From positions 1-64,000 of the forward strand of contig NZ_JAUCZF010000004.1 in NCBI RefSeq assembly GCF_030373245.1: 64,000 nucleotides of DNA, read 5' to 3'. The position numbers and the translations under genes were made by a program. The DNA comes from Hydrogenophaga sp. GTDB lineage: Bacteria > Pseudomonadota > Gammaproteobacteria > Burkholderiales > Burkholderiaceae_C. Within the stretch, counting starts at the first letter, position 1; each line of letters opens with the position of its first letter. The notes under the pieces are model-generated. The model was not told where the DNA came from, did not search any database, and saw only the letters and a list, made by a program, of their open reading frames with translations. This document shows, one piece after another, positions 38,806-47,299 of the stretch.

Positions 38806-39642
38806 ATGCCTTTGCCCGACACCGCTGACCCGCCTGCGTTGCCCGCCATCACGCGCCGCCACCATCAGCGCCTGCGCGAGGTGTACCGCTCGGCCGGCTG
38901 GCCCTGCGCCGACATGCTGGAGGTGGAACTGCTGGCGGCGGGTCTGCTGGAGCGGCGCTGCTCGCCCGAAGGCTTCGAGACCTTGCGGCTCACCGGCGCT
39001 GGCATCCAGGCACTGGCCAAGGCCCATGCCGGCAACCGGGCATCGCGCTCGCCGCACGAAGCGCTGGTGGCGCAGGTCGCCGAAGAACTGGGCCGCGCTG
39101 GCCGGCTGGCCTGGCGCGGGCTGAGCTTGCGCGTGGCGCTGCCGCGCGACCTGCTGGAGGGCGAGCCGGCGATTGACGCTGCACCAGTCGCCAGCGAGCC
39201 GCACCCGCTATGGCCGGTCGAGCCGACAGTTGAAGCAGCCGGCCGCGCACCCGATCGCGCCTGGTGCATGGCCATGCCCGACGTGTTTTCCATCCGCCGC
39301 AGCTCGGTCGAGGCCTACCTGGAGCCGGTGGTGCACGAGATCAAGGTCAGCCGCGCCGATTTGCTGGGTGACCTCAAGCGCCCAGCCAAACGCGCCGCCT
39401 ACCTCGCCATGGCCGGCGCCTGCTGGTACGTGCTCGGGCGTGACGCCAAAGGCCGTCCAATCGCCGAGGCCGACGAGGTGCCAGCCGAATGCGGCGTGAT
39501 GATCGCCACCGGCAGCCAGCTGGAAGTGGCGCGGCCCGCACCGCGCCGCGCGGTCGAGCGTCTGCCGCTGCAGGTCTGGATGTCGCTGGCGCAAGCCGCG
39601 CCGGCGGCGCGGCCAGAGGAAGATGCCCAAGGCTGGCTCTGA
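38806..39642 (+). CDS. MmcB-like (PD-(D/E)XK) DNA-repair nuclease-like protein
   Basis: VHEIKVSRADLLGDLKRPAKRAAYLAMAGACWYVLG motif typical of MmcB-related proteins. Confidence 0.7.
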   Translation: MPLPDTADPPALPAITRRHHQRLREVYRSAGWPCADMLEVELLAAGLLERRCSPEGFETLRLTGAGIQALAKAHAGNRASRSPHEALVAQVAEELGRAGRLAWRGLSLRVALPRDLLEGEPAIDAAPVASEPHPLWPVEPTVEAAGRAPDRAWCMAMPDVFSIRRSSVEAYLEPVVHEIKVSRADLLGDLKRPAKRAAYLAMAGACWYVLGRDAKGRPIAEADEVPAECGVMIATGSQLEVARPAPRRAVERLPLQVWMSLAQAAPAARPEEDAQGWL

Positions 39643-39735
39643 GGGCTTGCTGGGTTGCGTCCCTCGGGCGAGGGGTGCACGCGAGCGTGTTCTGGTTTAC
39701 GCTGCACCGCAGCAAAACCACCCCGGAGGTTCGCC

Positions 39736-40167
39736 ATGTTTCCCTGGTTCTGGACTTGGGCGCCCCAGTTGCACCTGCCGCTCAGCGGCGATGTGGCCCA
39801 GCGCATCGACCCGAGTGCCTGGTTCGCGGCCATCCCGCCGGAGGCGGGCAATGGCCACATTGAGCAGCAGGCCTGTGCGGTGGCGTCATACGGCAAACAG
39901 CTCGGCCTGATCACCGAGCTGCTGCTCGATGTGGCGCAACAGACGGCGCCACGGTCTGCTCAGGGGCAACAAGCGTTGCGCCAGTTGCAGGCCATTCGTG
40001 ACGAGATCGAAGGGTTGAAACTCAGCAGCTACGCCCAGCAGGCCGACGCGCTGGTGCGCCAAGCCCAGGCGCTGCAGGCGCGCCGGCCCGAGCTCGCGCA
40101 GCGCATGGTCGCTGGCCTGCAAGGCGATGCGGCGCCGGTACCGCGCCGCCGCCCTCGCGCTCAGTAG
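39736..40167 (+). CDS. Hypothetical phasin/coiled-coil-like protein
   Basis: 143 aa, helical, Gln/Ala rich; ATG after GGAGG. Confidence 0.55.
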   Translation: MFPWFWTWAPQLHLPLSGDVAQRIDPSAWFAAIPPEAGNGHIEQQACAVASYGKQLGLITELLLDVAQQTAPRSAQGQQALRQLQAIRDEIEGLKLSSYAQQADALVRQAQALQARRPELAQRMVAGLQGDAAPVPRRRPRAQ

Positions 40168-40394
40168 TGCGGCGGCAGCTCGTCGCGCGGGCTGCGCGGC
40201 GAGCTCATGCCAGCCTCGTCGCCCCCTTGCTGCCGCAAGCGGCTCACCTCGCGCAGCAGCAGGTCGATCTGTTCCTGTTGTTGCGCCACCTGCGCATTGA
40301 GCGCATCGAGCAGGTCTTCGGCGTAGCTGGCCTTGATCTCCAGCTCGGTCAGGCGCTGGTCGGTATCGGGTGACTGGGGGTTGTGGGTGCTCAT
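40161..40394 (-). CDS. slyX: SlyX family protein
   Basis: RLTELEIKASYAEDLLDALNAQVAQQQEQIDLLLREVSRL...SPRDELPPHY. Confidence 0.85.
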   Translation of the reverse strand: MSTHNPQSPDTDQRLTELEIKASYAEDLLDALNAQVAQQQEQIDLLLREVSRLRQQGGDEAGMSSPRSPRDELPPHY

Positions 40395-40506
40395 GCCCGT
40401 ATTGGACACGAACGGTGCCTGTCGCTGGGCAGTGCGGCGTGCCTGTAGTGGTCGGGCGAGACCCGGTGCGGGAGCTCGCCGGGTGCGGCCGCCTGCAACC
40501 GTGTCG

Positions 40507-41769
40507 TCAGCCCAGCATGGCCTTCCACATGCCGTTGCCCCAGCTGACCGCGCCGGCACCCGAGCGTTCGTTGTGCTGAGGGTCGACGGTGAATTTGAGC
40601 TTGGGCGCCTGCCCGGGTACCACGCTCGCGCTCACGTTGATGTTGATCGCTTCCTTGTGGGTCACGTTGGCCCAGCAGATACCCAGCGGCAGATCCACCG
40701 CGCCGCTGGCAGGTGCCGGCAGCTTGCCGGCCACTCGCTCCAGAATCGACTCGGCCACCTGCTGGCCGCTGCCAAAGGCCACATGCCCGCTCTTGGGCAG
40801 CGGTGTGCCCTGCGAATCGCCCACGACGTAGATGCTGTCGTCGACCTGGCTCTGAAAGCTCGGCAGCTTCACCGCGGCCCATCGCTCGCCCAGGCCCGCC
40901 TGGCGGATGAGGGCGGGCGCGCGCATCGGCAGCACCAAATTGGCGTGCGCGAAGGGTACATCGCCCGACGAGGTCGCCAGCTGGCGCTTGCCCATGTCCA
41001 CCCCGGTGATGGCTGTGTCAGGCAGGTACTCGATCTGACTTGCATACAGGCTCTTCATGCCGTTCAGGATCGGCTGCGCAATGGGCGGCGGCATCGGGTT
41101 CGGGTTGGCGTCGATCAGGATGATCTTGCCCTTGGTGCCACGCTGCTTCATCTGCTCGGCGATCAGGAAGGCGCGCTCGTAGGGCGCCGGCGGACAACGG
41201 TAGGGCGGCTTGGGCGCACTGATCACGAAGTTGCCGCCCTTGACGAGGAACTCGTCCACCTGCTGGCGCACCGCCAATTGCTCAAACGCGCGAAAACCCA
41301 CTGGCAACTGCGCGCGCGCCGCCGCATAACCCTGGATGCCTTCCTCCATGTAGTCCACACCCAGTGAGAGCACCAGAAAGTCGTAGGGCAGTCGCTGTGT
41401 GGCCGTCACCACTTCGCGCTTGACCCGGTCGATCTCGGTCACGCGTTCGCGCACGCGCCGCGCACCGAGCTGGTCGATGCGGGCATAGCTGCGCTGGAAG
41501 TCGCTGGCTGGCTGGTGACCGGCGATGTAGTGCGCGCTCAGCGGGCAAGACATGAAGGCTTCGTTCGGCTCAATCAGCGTCACGTCCACGCCACCGCCCG
41601 CCAGCAGGCCACGCACGGCGCCGAGCCCGCCCCAGCCGCCACCAACCACCACCGCGCGTGGTCGGGCGCCGGTGGACACCGCACACCCCGTGACCAGCAG
41701 CGTTGCACTGGCCGCGACCGCCTTCAGAAGGTGGCGCCGGCGGTTGGTGGAAAGGTCTTCTGGTTGCAC
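40507..41769 (-). CDS. FCSD-like (sulfide dehydrogenase family) FAD/NAD(P)-dependent oxidoreductase
   Basis: Tat/lipobox-like leader, VVVGGGWGGLGAVRGLL, EPNEAFMSCPLSAHYIAG, YRCPPAPYERA; similar to the SoxF-like protein at 56806; GTG start after GGAGGAG. Confidence 0.8.
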   Translation of the reverse strand: MQPEDLSTNRRRHLLKAVAASATLLVTGCAVSTGARPRAVVVGGGWGGLGAVRGLLAGGGVDVTLIEPNEAFMSCPLSAHYIAGHQPASDFQRSYARIDQLGARRVRERVTEIDRVKREVVTATQRLPYDFLVLSLGVDYMEEGIQGYAAARAQLPVGFRAFEQLAVRQQVDEFLVKGGNFVISAPKPPYRCPPAPYERAFLIAEQMKQRGTKGKIILIDANPNPMPPPIAQPILNGMKSLYASQIEYLPDTAITGVDMGKRQLATSSGDVPFAHANLVLPMRAPALIRQAGLGERWAAVKLPSFQSQVDDSIYVVGDSQGTPLPKSGHVAFGSGQQVAESILERVAGKLPAPASGAVDLPLGICWANVTHKEAININVSASVVPGQAPKLKFTVDPQHNERSGAGAVSWGNGMWKAMLG

Positions 41770-41800
41770 GGCAGTCTCCTCCAAAGTTGGGAATGCAAAA

Positions 41801-41830
41801 TACCCTACTGGGTACAGGGTCATAGTAGGG
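41801..41830. promoter_or_regulatory. Nested palindromes TACCC-TACT-GGGTA and CCCTACT-N14-AGTAGGG
   Basis: Seen directly upstream of the FCSD-like gene; operator-like. Confidence 0.55.
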
Positions 41831-41945
41831 TCGTCTGAGCGTTTCGAGTCCGAGGGAAAACCCCAGCGTGCAGCGCATCGCCGGGCCCTTCCAGCTCTTT
41901 ACAGCATCGCGCCATCGCGCTGCCGTACTGCGGTGCTAACCTGCG

Positions 41946-43169
41946 GTGCCATCTGCTGCCGCTGCCATGCACCACCGGTTTTCTGTGCGTTCACTGTTCC
42001 TTGGGTTCCGCTGTGCCTGCGTCGCATCGCTGTGCTGCGCTGCCTGGTGGGTAAGCGCCCAGGTACCCGCCATGAGCACAGCGCCGGCAACGGTCGCCGC
42101 GCCAGCGCCCGAGCGTGTCACTTCCCTGCGCTGGATCGGCAGTTTTGAAATCTCCACCGGCACCCTGTTTGAAGGCGTGGAGTTTGGCGGCATCTCGGGC
42201 CTGGACCGCGCGCCGGATGGCACCTATTGGGCCATTTCGGACGACCGGGGCGGCGAACGCGGCCCGCCGCGGTTTTATGCGCTGCGCCTCGATGTGGATC
42301 AGACCGGCTTTCACGGCGTCGCCATCAAGCGCATGGTGTTGCTGCAAGGGCCAGACGGGCAGCCGCTGCCCACCAGCGGGCCCAGCTTGGACCCCGAGGC
42401 CTTGCGCGTGGCGCCCAATGGCAACCTCTACATCGCCAGCGAAGGCCACTGGAGCCGCAACGCCAGCGCGCGGCACCAGCCCTTTGTGCGCGAGTTCCAG
42501 ACCGATGGCCGCTGGGTGCGCTCGTTCGAGCCGCCCCAAGCCTTTGACTACCTGGACAACGTCACCGCTGGCGCGCGCAGCAACAAGGTGTGGGAGTCGC
42601 TCGCCATCGCACCCAGCGGCGCGGTGTTCGTGGCCAATGAAGAAGCACTGATCGACGACGGCCCGGTGGCCACGCCGTCCCACGGCAGCTGGCTGCGTGT
42701 GCTCAAGCTCGACTCAGCGAGCGGCCAACCAGGCGCGCAGTACGCCTATGCGCTGCCGCCCATTCCATTGCGCCGCCCATCCAGCGAGGGTGCACCGGCG
42801 GTCAGCCGGGCTGACAACGGCCTCACCGATCTGCTGGCGGTGGACGAGACCAGTTTCATCGCCGTGGAGCGCGCCTATGTGCCGGGCCAGGGCGTCACCG
42901 TGCGGCTGGTGTTGATCCGCATCGAACCGAATACGACCGATGTGAGCGCGTTCAAAAGCCTCGTGGGTGCGGCGTTTCAGCCGCTGTCGCGTGAGGTGTT
43001 GCTGGAACTGCCCATTCCGCTTCAAGGCCTGCTGCTCGACAACATCGAAGCCATCGCCTGGGGCCCGGTGCTGGCCAACGGCAACCGCAGCCTGATCCTG
43101 GCGTCGGACAACAACTTTTCGCGATTGCAGACAACGCAGTTTCTGGCGTTGGAGGTGGTGTCGAGGTGA
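41946..43169 (+). CDS. Secreted esterase-like (phytase-like) protein
   Basis: Signal peptide; GGISGLDRAPDGTYWAISDDRG...LDPEALRVAPNGNLYIASEG pattern of the esterase-like phytase family. Confidence 0.8.
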   Translation: MPSAAAAMHHRFSVRSLFLGFRCACVASLCCAAWWVSAQVPAMSTAPATVAAPAPERVTSLRWIGSFEISTGTLFEGVEFGGISGLDRAPDGTYWAISDDRGGERGPPRFYALRLDVDQTGFHGVAIKRMVLLQGPDGQPLPTSGPSLDPEALRVAPNGNLYIASEGHWSRNASARHQPFVREFQTDGRWVRSFEPPQAFDYLDNVTAGARSNKVWESLAIAPSGAVFVANEEALIDDGPVATPSHGSWLRVLKLDSASGQPGAQYAYALPPIPLRRPSSEGAPAVSRADNGLTDLLAVDETSFIAVERAYVPGQGVTVRLVLIRIEPNTTDVSAFKSLVGAAFQPLSREVLLELPIPLQGLLLDNIEAIAWGPVLANGNRSLILASDNNFSRLQTTQFLALEVVSR

Positions 43170-43244
43170 GTGACCTGCATGAGACGGCGTTGGTGGGGGT
43201 CTTCGCGCCTCTCTGCCTGTCGGCTCAGCGACCGAGTGATATCA

Positions 43245-43272
43245 GTAAACGCTTGCAAATGATTGCATTTAC
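43245..43272. promoter_or_regulatory. Dyad-rich element upstream of hicA (TGCAA-ATGA-TTGCA within GTAAA...TTTAC)
   Basis: Inverted repeats seen directly about 15 nt upstream of the hicA ATG. Confidence 0.5.
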
Positions 43273-43287
43273 CGATAGCATTCCGCC

Positions 43288-43542
43288 ATGAAAACGAAGC
43301 ACAGCAAGACCCTGCGCGCGATTTTTGCCAGGCCCACGCTGCCGTCCATCGTTTTCGCGGACATCGAAGCCCCGATCGTGGCGTTGGGTGGCGAAGTGCA
43401 TGAGCGCGAAGGCTCACGCGTCAAGCTGGAGTTGCGTGGTGAGCAGTGGCGCTGCCATCGCCCGCACCCAGGCAAAGAAGCCAAGCGCTACCAGGTGGAA
43501 GAGGTCAGAGAACTGCTAGAACGAATCGGAGCGCAACCATGA
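43288..43542 (+). CDS. hicA: HicA-type toxin
   Basis: 84 aa dsRBD-like HicA; LELRGEQWRCHRPHPGKEAKRYQVEEVRELLERIG; overlaps hicB by ATGA. Confidence 0.8.
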   Translation: MKTKHSKTLRAIFARPTLPSIVFADIEAPIVALGGEVHEREGSRVKLELRGEQWRCHRPHPGKEAKRYQVEEVRELLERIGAQP

Positions 43543-43871
43543 ACACCATGCAATACCAAGGCTACACCGCACGCATCGAGTTTGACGAGCGCGACAGCAT
43601 TTTTGTGGGCCGCGTGCTTGGCCTGCGCAGCATCATCAGTTTCCACGGCGACACCGTGGCACAGCTGCGCAGCGAGTTTGAAGCGGCTGTGGACGACTTC
43701 CTGCAAGACTGCAAGGCGCAAGGCATCAAACCCGAGAAGCCCGCGTCCGGCAAGCTGATGCTGCGCGTGCCGCCCGAGGTGCACGGCGCTGCCATCGTGG
43801 CCGCCCAGGCGTCGGGCAAGAGCCTGAATCAATGGGCGACTGAGGTGTTGCAGGATGCGGCGCAGGTCTGA
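43539..43871 (+). CDS. hicB: HicB-type antitoxin
   Basis: YQGYTARIEFDERDSIFVGRVLGLRSIISFHGDTVAQLRSEFEAAVDDFL...LMLRVPPEVHGAAIVAAQASGKSLNQWATEVL. Confidence 0.85.
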   Translation: MNTMQYQGYTARIEFDERDSIFVGRVLGLRSIISFHGDTVAQLRSEFEAAVDDFLQDCKAQGIKPEKPASGKLMLRVPPEVHGAAIVAAQASGKSLNQWATEVLQDAAQV

Positions 43872-43892
43872 ACCTCTGATCTTGCAGGGTCA

Positions 43893-43914
43893 AATTGGAA
43901 TCTGACCCCAATTT
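43893..43914 (-). repeat. 22-bp flanking repeat AAATTGGGGTCAGATTCCAATT (left, inverted)
   Basis: Exact inverted counterpart of the right copy with one mismatch. Confidence 0.85.
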
Positions 43915-43923
43915 CTCCCTAGT

Positions 43924-44124
43924 ATGGATAGGAAGCTGAGCACCGAGTTTGGTACGTGGCTCAAGAGCAACCCTAATGCACAAAATAACTACCTTACAGT
44001 CAATCAAGTCACCTCTGCCCTAAATCATTTCGCCAACACAGCACCAGGATTCACTGAGACATATGGGTCTACTCAGCAAATCCTAAATAATGTCAAAAGC
44101 CGAAGATTGGATGTGACAAAATAG
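43924..44124 (+). CDS. Small low-GC ORF, unknown; possibly 5'-truncated
   Basis: 66 aa ORF with strongly different base composition from surrounding genes; no obvious RBS. Confidence 0.4.
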   Translation: MDRKLSTEFGTWLKSNPNAQNNYLTVNQVTSALNHFANTAPGFTETYGSTQQILNNVKSRRLDVTK

Positions 44125-44130
44125 CAATCT

Positions 44131-44556
44131 ATGGCCAAACCCCTGCCCCCAATGAACCCTCTGAAAGCAGCCATAGTCCGGACAGGGATAATTGTATTAA
44201 TTTTTTTAATGTTATTATTAGGACCCCAAACCGATATGTCAGTTTCGGGCCGTGAACTGGTATTCTTTTCTGGGTTCAGTCTGATTGTGGTTTTGGTAAT
44301 AATGCTTATCTATGAGGGCATATCAGCAGCTATCTCTTCGCTAAAAACTCTTGCAGCTTCAATTATCTTGTTTATGCTTTCGTTAGCACTGACGGCTGTA
44401 GCTTACATCGGATTCTATTTTCTTCTATCGAAAGTTCCTGACGTATTTCTTCGAGGAACCTCCATTCCCTCAGTAGTAATCACCCAATTTGCTGCTACTC
44501 TACAGCTTTGTTTGACTTTTTTTTCTATTTCGAGATATGCGCCGCAAGAGGCCTAA
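44131..44556 (+). CDS. Small low-GC multi-TM membrane protein, unknown
   Basis: 141 aa with about four hydrophobic segments; AT-rich codon usage. Confidence 0.6.
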   Translation: MAKPLPPMNPLKAAIVRTGIIVLIFLMLLLGPQTDMSVSGRELVFFSGFSLIVVLVIMLIYEGISAAISSLKTLAASIILFMLSLALTAVAYIGFYFLLSKVPDVFLRGTSIPSVVITQFAATLQLCLTFFSISRYAPQEA

Positions 44557-44600
44557 GAGCTAGATGCCGTTTTGAAGAGGGCTTCAGCTGCTTCACGGGG

Positions 44601-44622
44601 AAATTGGGGTCGGATTCCAATT
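44601..44622 (+). repeat. 22-bp flanking repeat AAATTGGGGTCGGATTCCAATT (right)
   Basis: Inverted relative to 43893-43914, one mismatch. Confidence 0.85.
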
Positions 44623-44900
44623 TGGTAATTTCACTATCAACACCTCAGTAAGATCATTTTTTGCCCATCCCTCGAACCGCTGACTCACGCCTCTCGGTCA
44701 CCTCACCGCCAACTTCATGCCCCGCCCACCCTTCACGCATTGGCGCCCCGCCGCACACGCCAGCCTCGCGTTAGCTGCATGCCTTGTCGCTGGTTGGCTG
44801 GCCCAAACAGCAATGAGCCATCAACGCCAAGGCGAGCGACAACTGCAACAGGCGCTTTCCCAGTCGCTGCAGCCGCGCGGCGAAATCAGGAAATTGAGGA

Positions 44901-44946
44901 AATTGGGGTCAGATTCCAATTCGGCGAATGGGGTCAGACTCCGATC
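44901..44946 (+). repeat. Two further copies: AATTGGGGTCAGATTCCAATT (44901-44921) and degenerate AATGGGGTCAGACTCCGAT (44928-44946)
   Basis: Same core as the flanking repeats. Confidence 0.75.
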
Positions 44947-44952
44947 AATCGC

Positions 44953-45261
44953 TCAAGCCGCTTCCGCGTGCAACCTCACCCCCAGCGCCTTCGCCACCTT
45001 GAGCACCGTGGCCAGGCTGGGGTTGCCGTTTTCGCTCAGCGCTTTGTAGAGGCTTTCGCGGCTCAGGCCGCTGTCCCGGGCGACCTGGGTCATGCCTTTG
45101 GCTCGGGCAATGTCGCCCAGTGCGCGGGCGATGCCGGCGGCGTCGTCGGGTGCGTCGCTGAGCCAGGCGTCGAGGTAGGCGGCCATTTCTTCCGGTGTGC
45201 GCAGCTGTTCGGCGACATCGTAGGCCATGGTCTGGGTCTTCTGGGCAGGGTTCTGGGTCAT
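44953..45261 (-). CDS. higA: HigA-like addiction-module antidote
   Basis: MTQVARDSGLSRESLYKALSENGNPSLATVLKVAKALGVRL HTH. Confidence 0.85.
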   Translation of the reverse strand: MTQNPAQKTQTMAYDVAEQLRTPEEMAAYLDAWLSDAPDDAAGIARALGDIARAKGMTQVARDSGLSRESLYKALSENGNPSLATVLKVAKALGVRLHAEAA

Positions 45262-45279
45262 GGCTGGCTCCTGTGTTTC

Positions 45280-45567
45280 CTAAAGGTGGCGGGCGAGTTC
45301 AAGCGCCGCCTCGATGTCTTGGCGCTGGCTGGACTTGTCGCCGCCAGCCAGCAGAATGATCAGCTCCCCGTTGCGTTCTGTGTAGTAAACACGATAGCCA
45401 GGACCCACATCGATCTTGAGTTCAGAGACGCCCTCGGTCAGGCGCCGGACTTGCCCTGGGTTGCCGTGCACCAGCCTGTCAACGCGTACCTGAATCCGCG
45501 CACGCGTGGTTCGGTCTCGCAATGCGTTGATCCAGTCCCGATAGGTTTCAGTCAGCTGCACACGCAT
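45280..45567 (-). CDS. higB: HigB/RelE-superfamily addiction-module toxin
   Basis: RDWINALRDRTTRARIQVRVDRLVHGNPGQVRRLTEGVSELKIDVGPGYRVYYT...LLAGGDKSSQ. Confidence 0.88.
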   Translation of the reverse strand: MRVQLTETYRDWINALRDRTTRARIQVRVDRLVHGNPGQVRRLTEGVSELKIDVGPGYRVYYTERNGELIILLAGGDKSSQRQDIEAALELARHL

Positions 45568-45576
45568 GGGTGAAGT

Positions 45577-45592
45577 GTATCCTATGGGATAC
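45577..45592. promoter_or_regulatory. Perfect palindrome GTATCC-TATG-GGATAC upstream of higB
   Basis: Seen directly, 10 nt upstream of the higB start; autoregulatory operator-like. Confidence 0.65.
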
Positions 45593-45642
45593 GATAGTTC
45601 AAGCGAATGAATGGCCTTCGATGGGTCATTGAAGGCGCTGCT

Positions 45643-47139
45643 TCACCGCACCCCCACCACCTTCACCAACTGCCCCACCCGGGGCTCAGAACCCCCGTCG
45701 TACAGGCCGTTGAGCAGCCGCAGCTGCCGCTCGGTGGACACACCCGGCGTCTGCAGCGCCGCAAACCCGCCGCGCGGGAAGGGCACGAGGTTCACTGCCC
45801 AAGGGCGGGCGTTGCGGGCGTCGGCGGCGCTCAGGGGGCGGAAGGTCTTTTCGGTGGCGTTCATGGCGGCCATGGCGCGGTTCCTGGCGGCGTCGTTGGC
45901 AGCCAGGTAGAGCAGGGCGTAGTTCGCGTTGTTGGGGCCGGTGACGATGGTGGCTTCCAGTGGCTGGGTCTGGCCGTTGTTCACCAGACGCGTGCCCGCG
46001 AAGTGGGTGGCCGCCAAGCCGTTGATGGTGCCGCGCGTGACTCGGCCCTGGTTGGCCTTGAGGCCGTCTTTCAGGATGGCGTCGTGCGTGGTGCCGGTCT
46101 TGGGTGGCACGGCCAGCATGCGCAGCGCGGCGTCGCCCTGTGGGCTGACGAAGCTGAGGGCGCTGGGGCTGTTCTGGATTCGCCAGCCGGGCTGGGCGGT
46201 GAGCCCAATGCCGAGCTCGGGGTGGTAGAAGTTCTGGCCGCGCACCAGGCCTTGCTCGGGGCTGTCGCCAAAGGTCATGCCGCGGATGGCCTGCAGGAAT
46301 CGCTCGCGCCCGTCATCGCCGTACTGCCCCTTGTGGGCGGCGGCGTTCTGGCGGATGGACTGCAGGCGCTGCACGTTGCTGGGGTGCGAGGCCAGCCAGT
46401 CGTCGCCCTCGCGCACCGGGCGGCCTTCGGCACGCGCCTGGTCGGCGGCGTAGACCTCTTGCGATTTCAGCACCTGGATCACGTCGACCATGTTGCTGGG
46501 GTTGTAGCGGTTGCGCGCCAGGTACTCGGCGCCCAGGGTGTCGGCCTGCAGTTCCTGCTCGCGGCTGTACTTGGCGATGTAGCCGGCGGCCACGCCCTGC
46601 GCCACCTGGCTGCTGAGGTCGGCCGCGCCGCTCACGCCCTGGCTCTCCAGCACCGCGCCGAGCACGCTGGCCGCGAGCACGCCCAGCCCGGCGTTCTGCT
46701 GGCGGGTGGCGCGCTGGGCGCCGTGGCGCGCAGTCACGTGGCCGATCTCGTGGCCGATCACACCGGCCATGTCGGCCTCGCTTTCCATGTAGGCCAGGAT
46801 GCCGCGCGTGACGTACACATAGCCGCCGGGCAGCGCAAACGCGTTGATCTCCGGGCTGTCGAGCACGGTGAAGGTCCAGGGCAGGGCGGGGCGGTGTGAC
46901 TGCGCGGCCAGGCGCTGGCCGACCTGGTTCACATAGGCCTGCAGCCGCGCGTCTTTCACCACGCCATATTCGGCCAGGATCAGCTCATGCCCCTTCTTGC
47001 CTTCGGCGATCTCGGTGCGCTCATCCATGGCCGAGAGCTCGGTCTTGCCGGTGACCGGGTTGACCACCTGGGTGCCGCAGCCGGCGAGCAGCGCAGCGGT
47101 GAGGGCGATGGCAAGGGAGAGGCGGCGGTTCGGTTGCAT
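45643..47139 (-). CDS. M48-family metalloprotease lipoprotein
   Basis: Lipobox LLAGCGTQ; GVIGHEIGHVTARHGAQR HExxH. Confidence 0.9.
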   Translation of the reverse strand: MQPNRRLSLAIALTAALLAGCGTQVVNPVTGKTELSAMDERTEIAEGKKGHELILAEYGVVKDARLQAYVNQVGQRLAAQSHRPALPWTFTVLDSPEINAFALPGGYVYVTRGILAYMESEADMAGVIGHEIGHVTARHGAQRATRQQNAGLGVLAASVLGAVLESQGVSGAADLSSQVAQGVAAGYIAKYSREQELQADTLGAEYLARNRYNPSNMVDVIQVLKSQEVYAADQARAEGRPVREGDDWLASHPSNVQRLQSIRQNAAAHKGQYGDDGRERFLQAIRGMTFGDSPEQGLVRGQNFYHPELGIGLTAQPGWRIQNSPSALSFVSPQGDAALRMLAVPPKTGTTHDAILKDGLKANQGRVTRGTINGLAATHFAGTRLVNNGQTQPLEATIVTGPNNANYALLYLAANDAARNRAMAAMNATEKTFRPLSAADARNARPWAVNLVPFPRGGFAALQTPGVSTERQLRLLNGLYDGGSEPRVGQLVKVVGVR

Positions 47140-47299
47140 ATGGTGTCTCCTGAGCGCGGTGGAGGTGGCGCCGATCAGCATGAAAAGTCAGTCAAAAGCA
47201 TGATACGGAGCCTGGGTGGTCGTGGGGATGCCATCTGCGGCGAAAGCGACAAAGTTCACGCACCGGCATCGCGGTGTGGCCGCAGGATCAAGGTGGTGC

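Noticed and set aside
43888-43909. GGGTCA...TGACCC inverted repeat as the hicAB terminator
   Set aside because: No T-tract follows; better explained as part of the flanking 22-bp repeat
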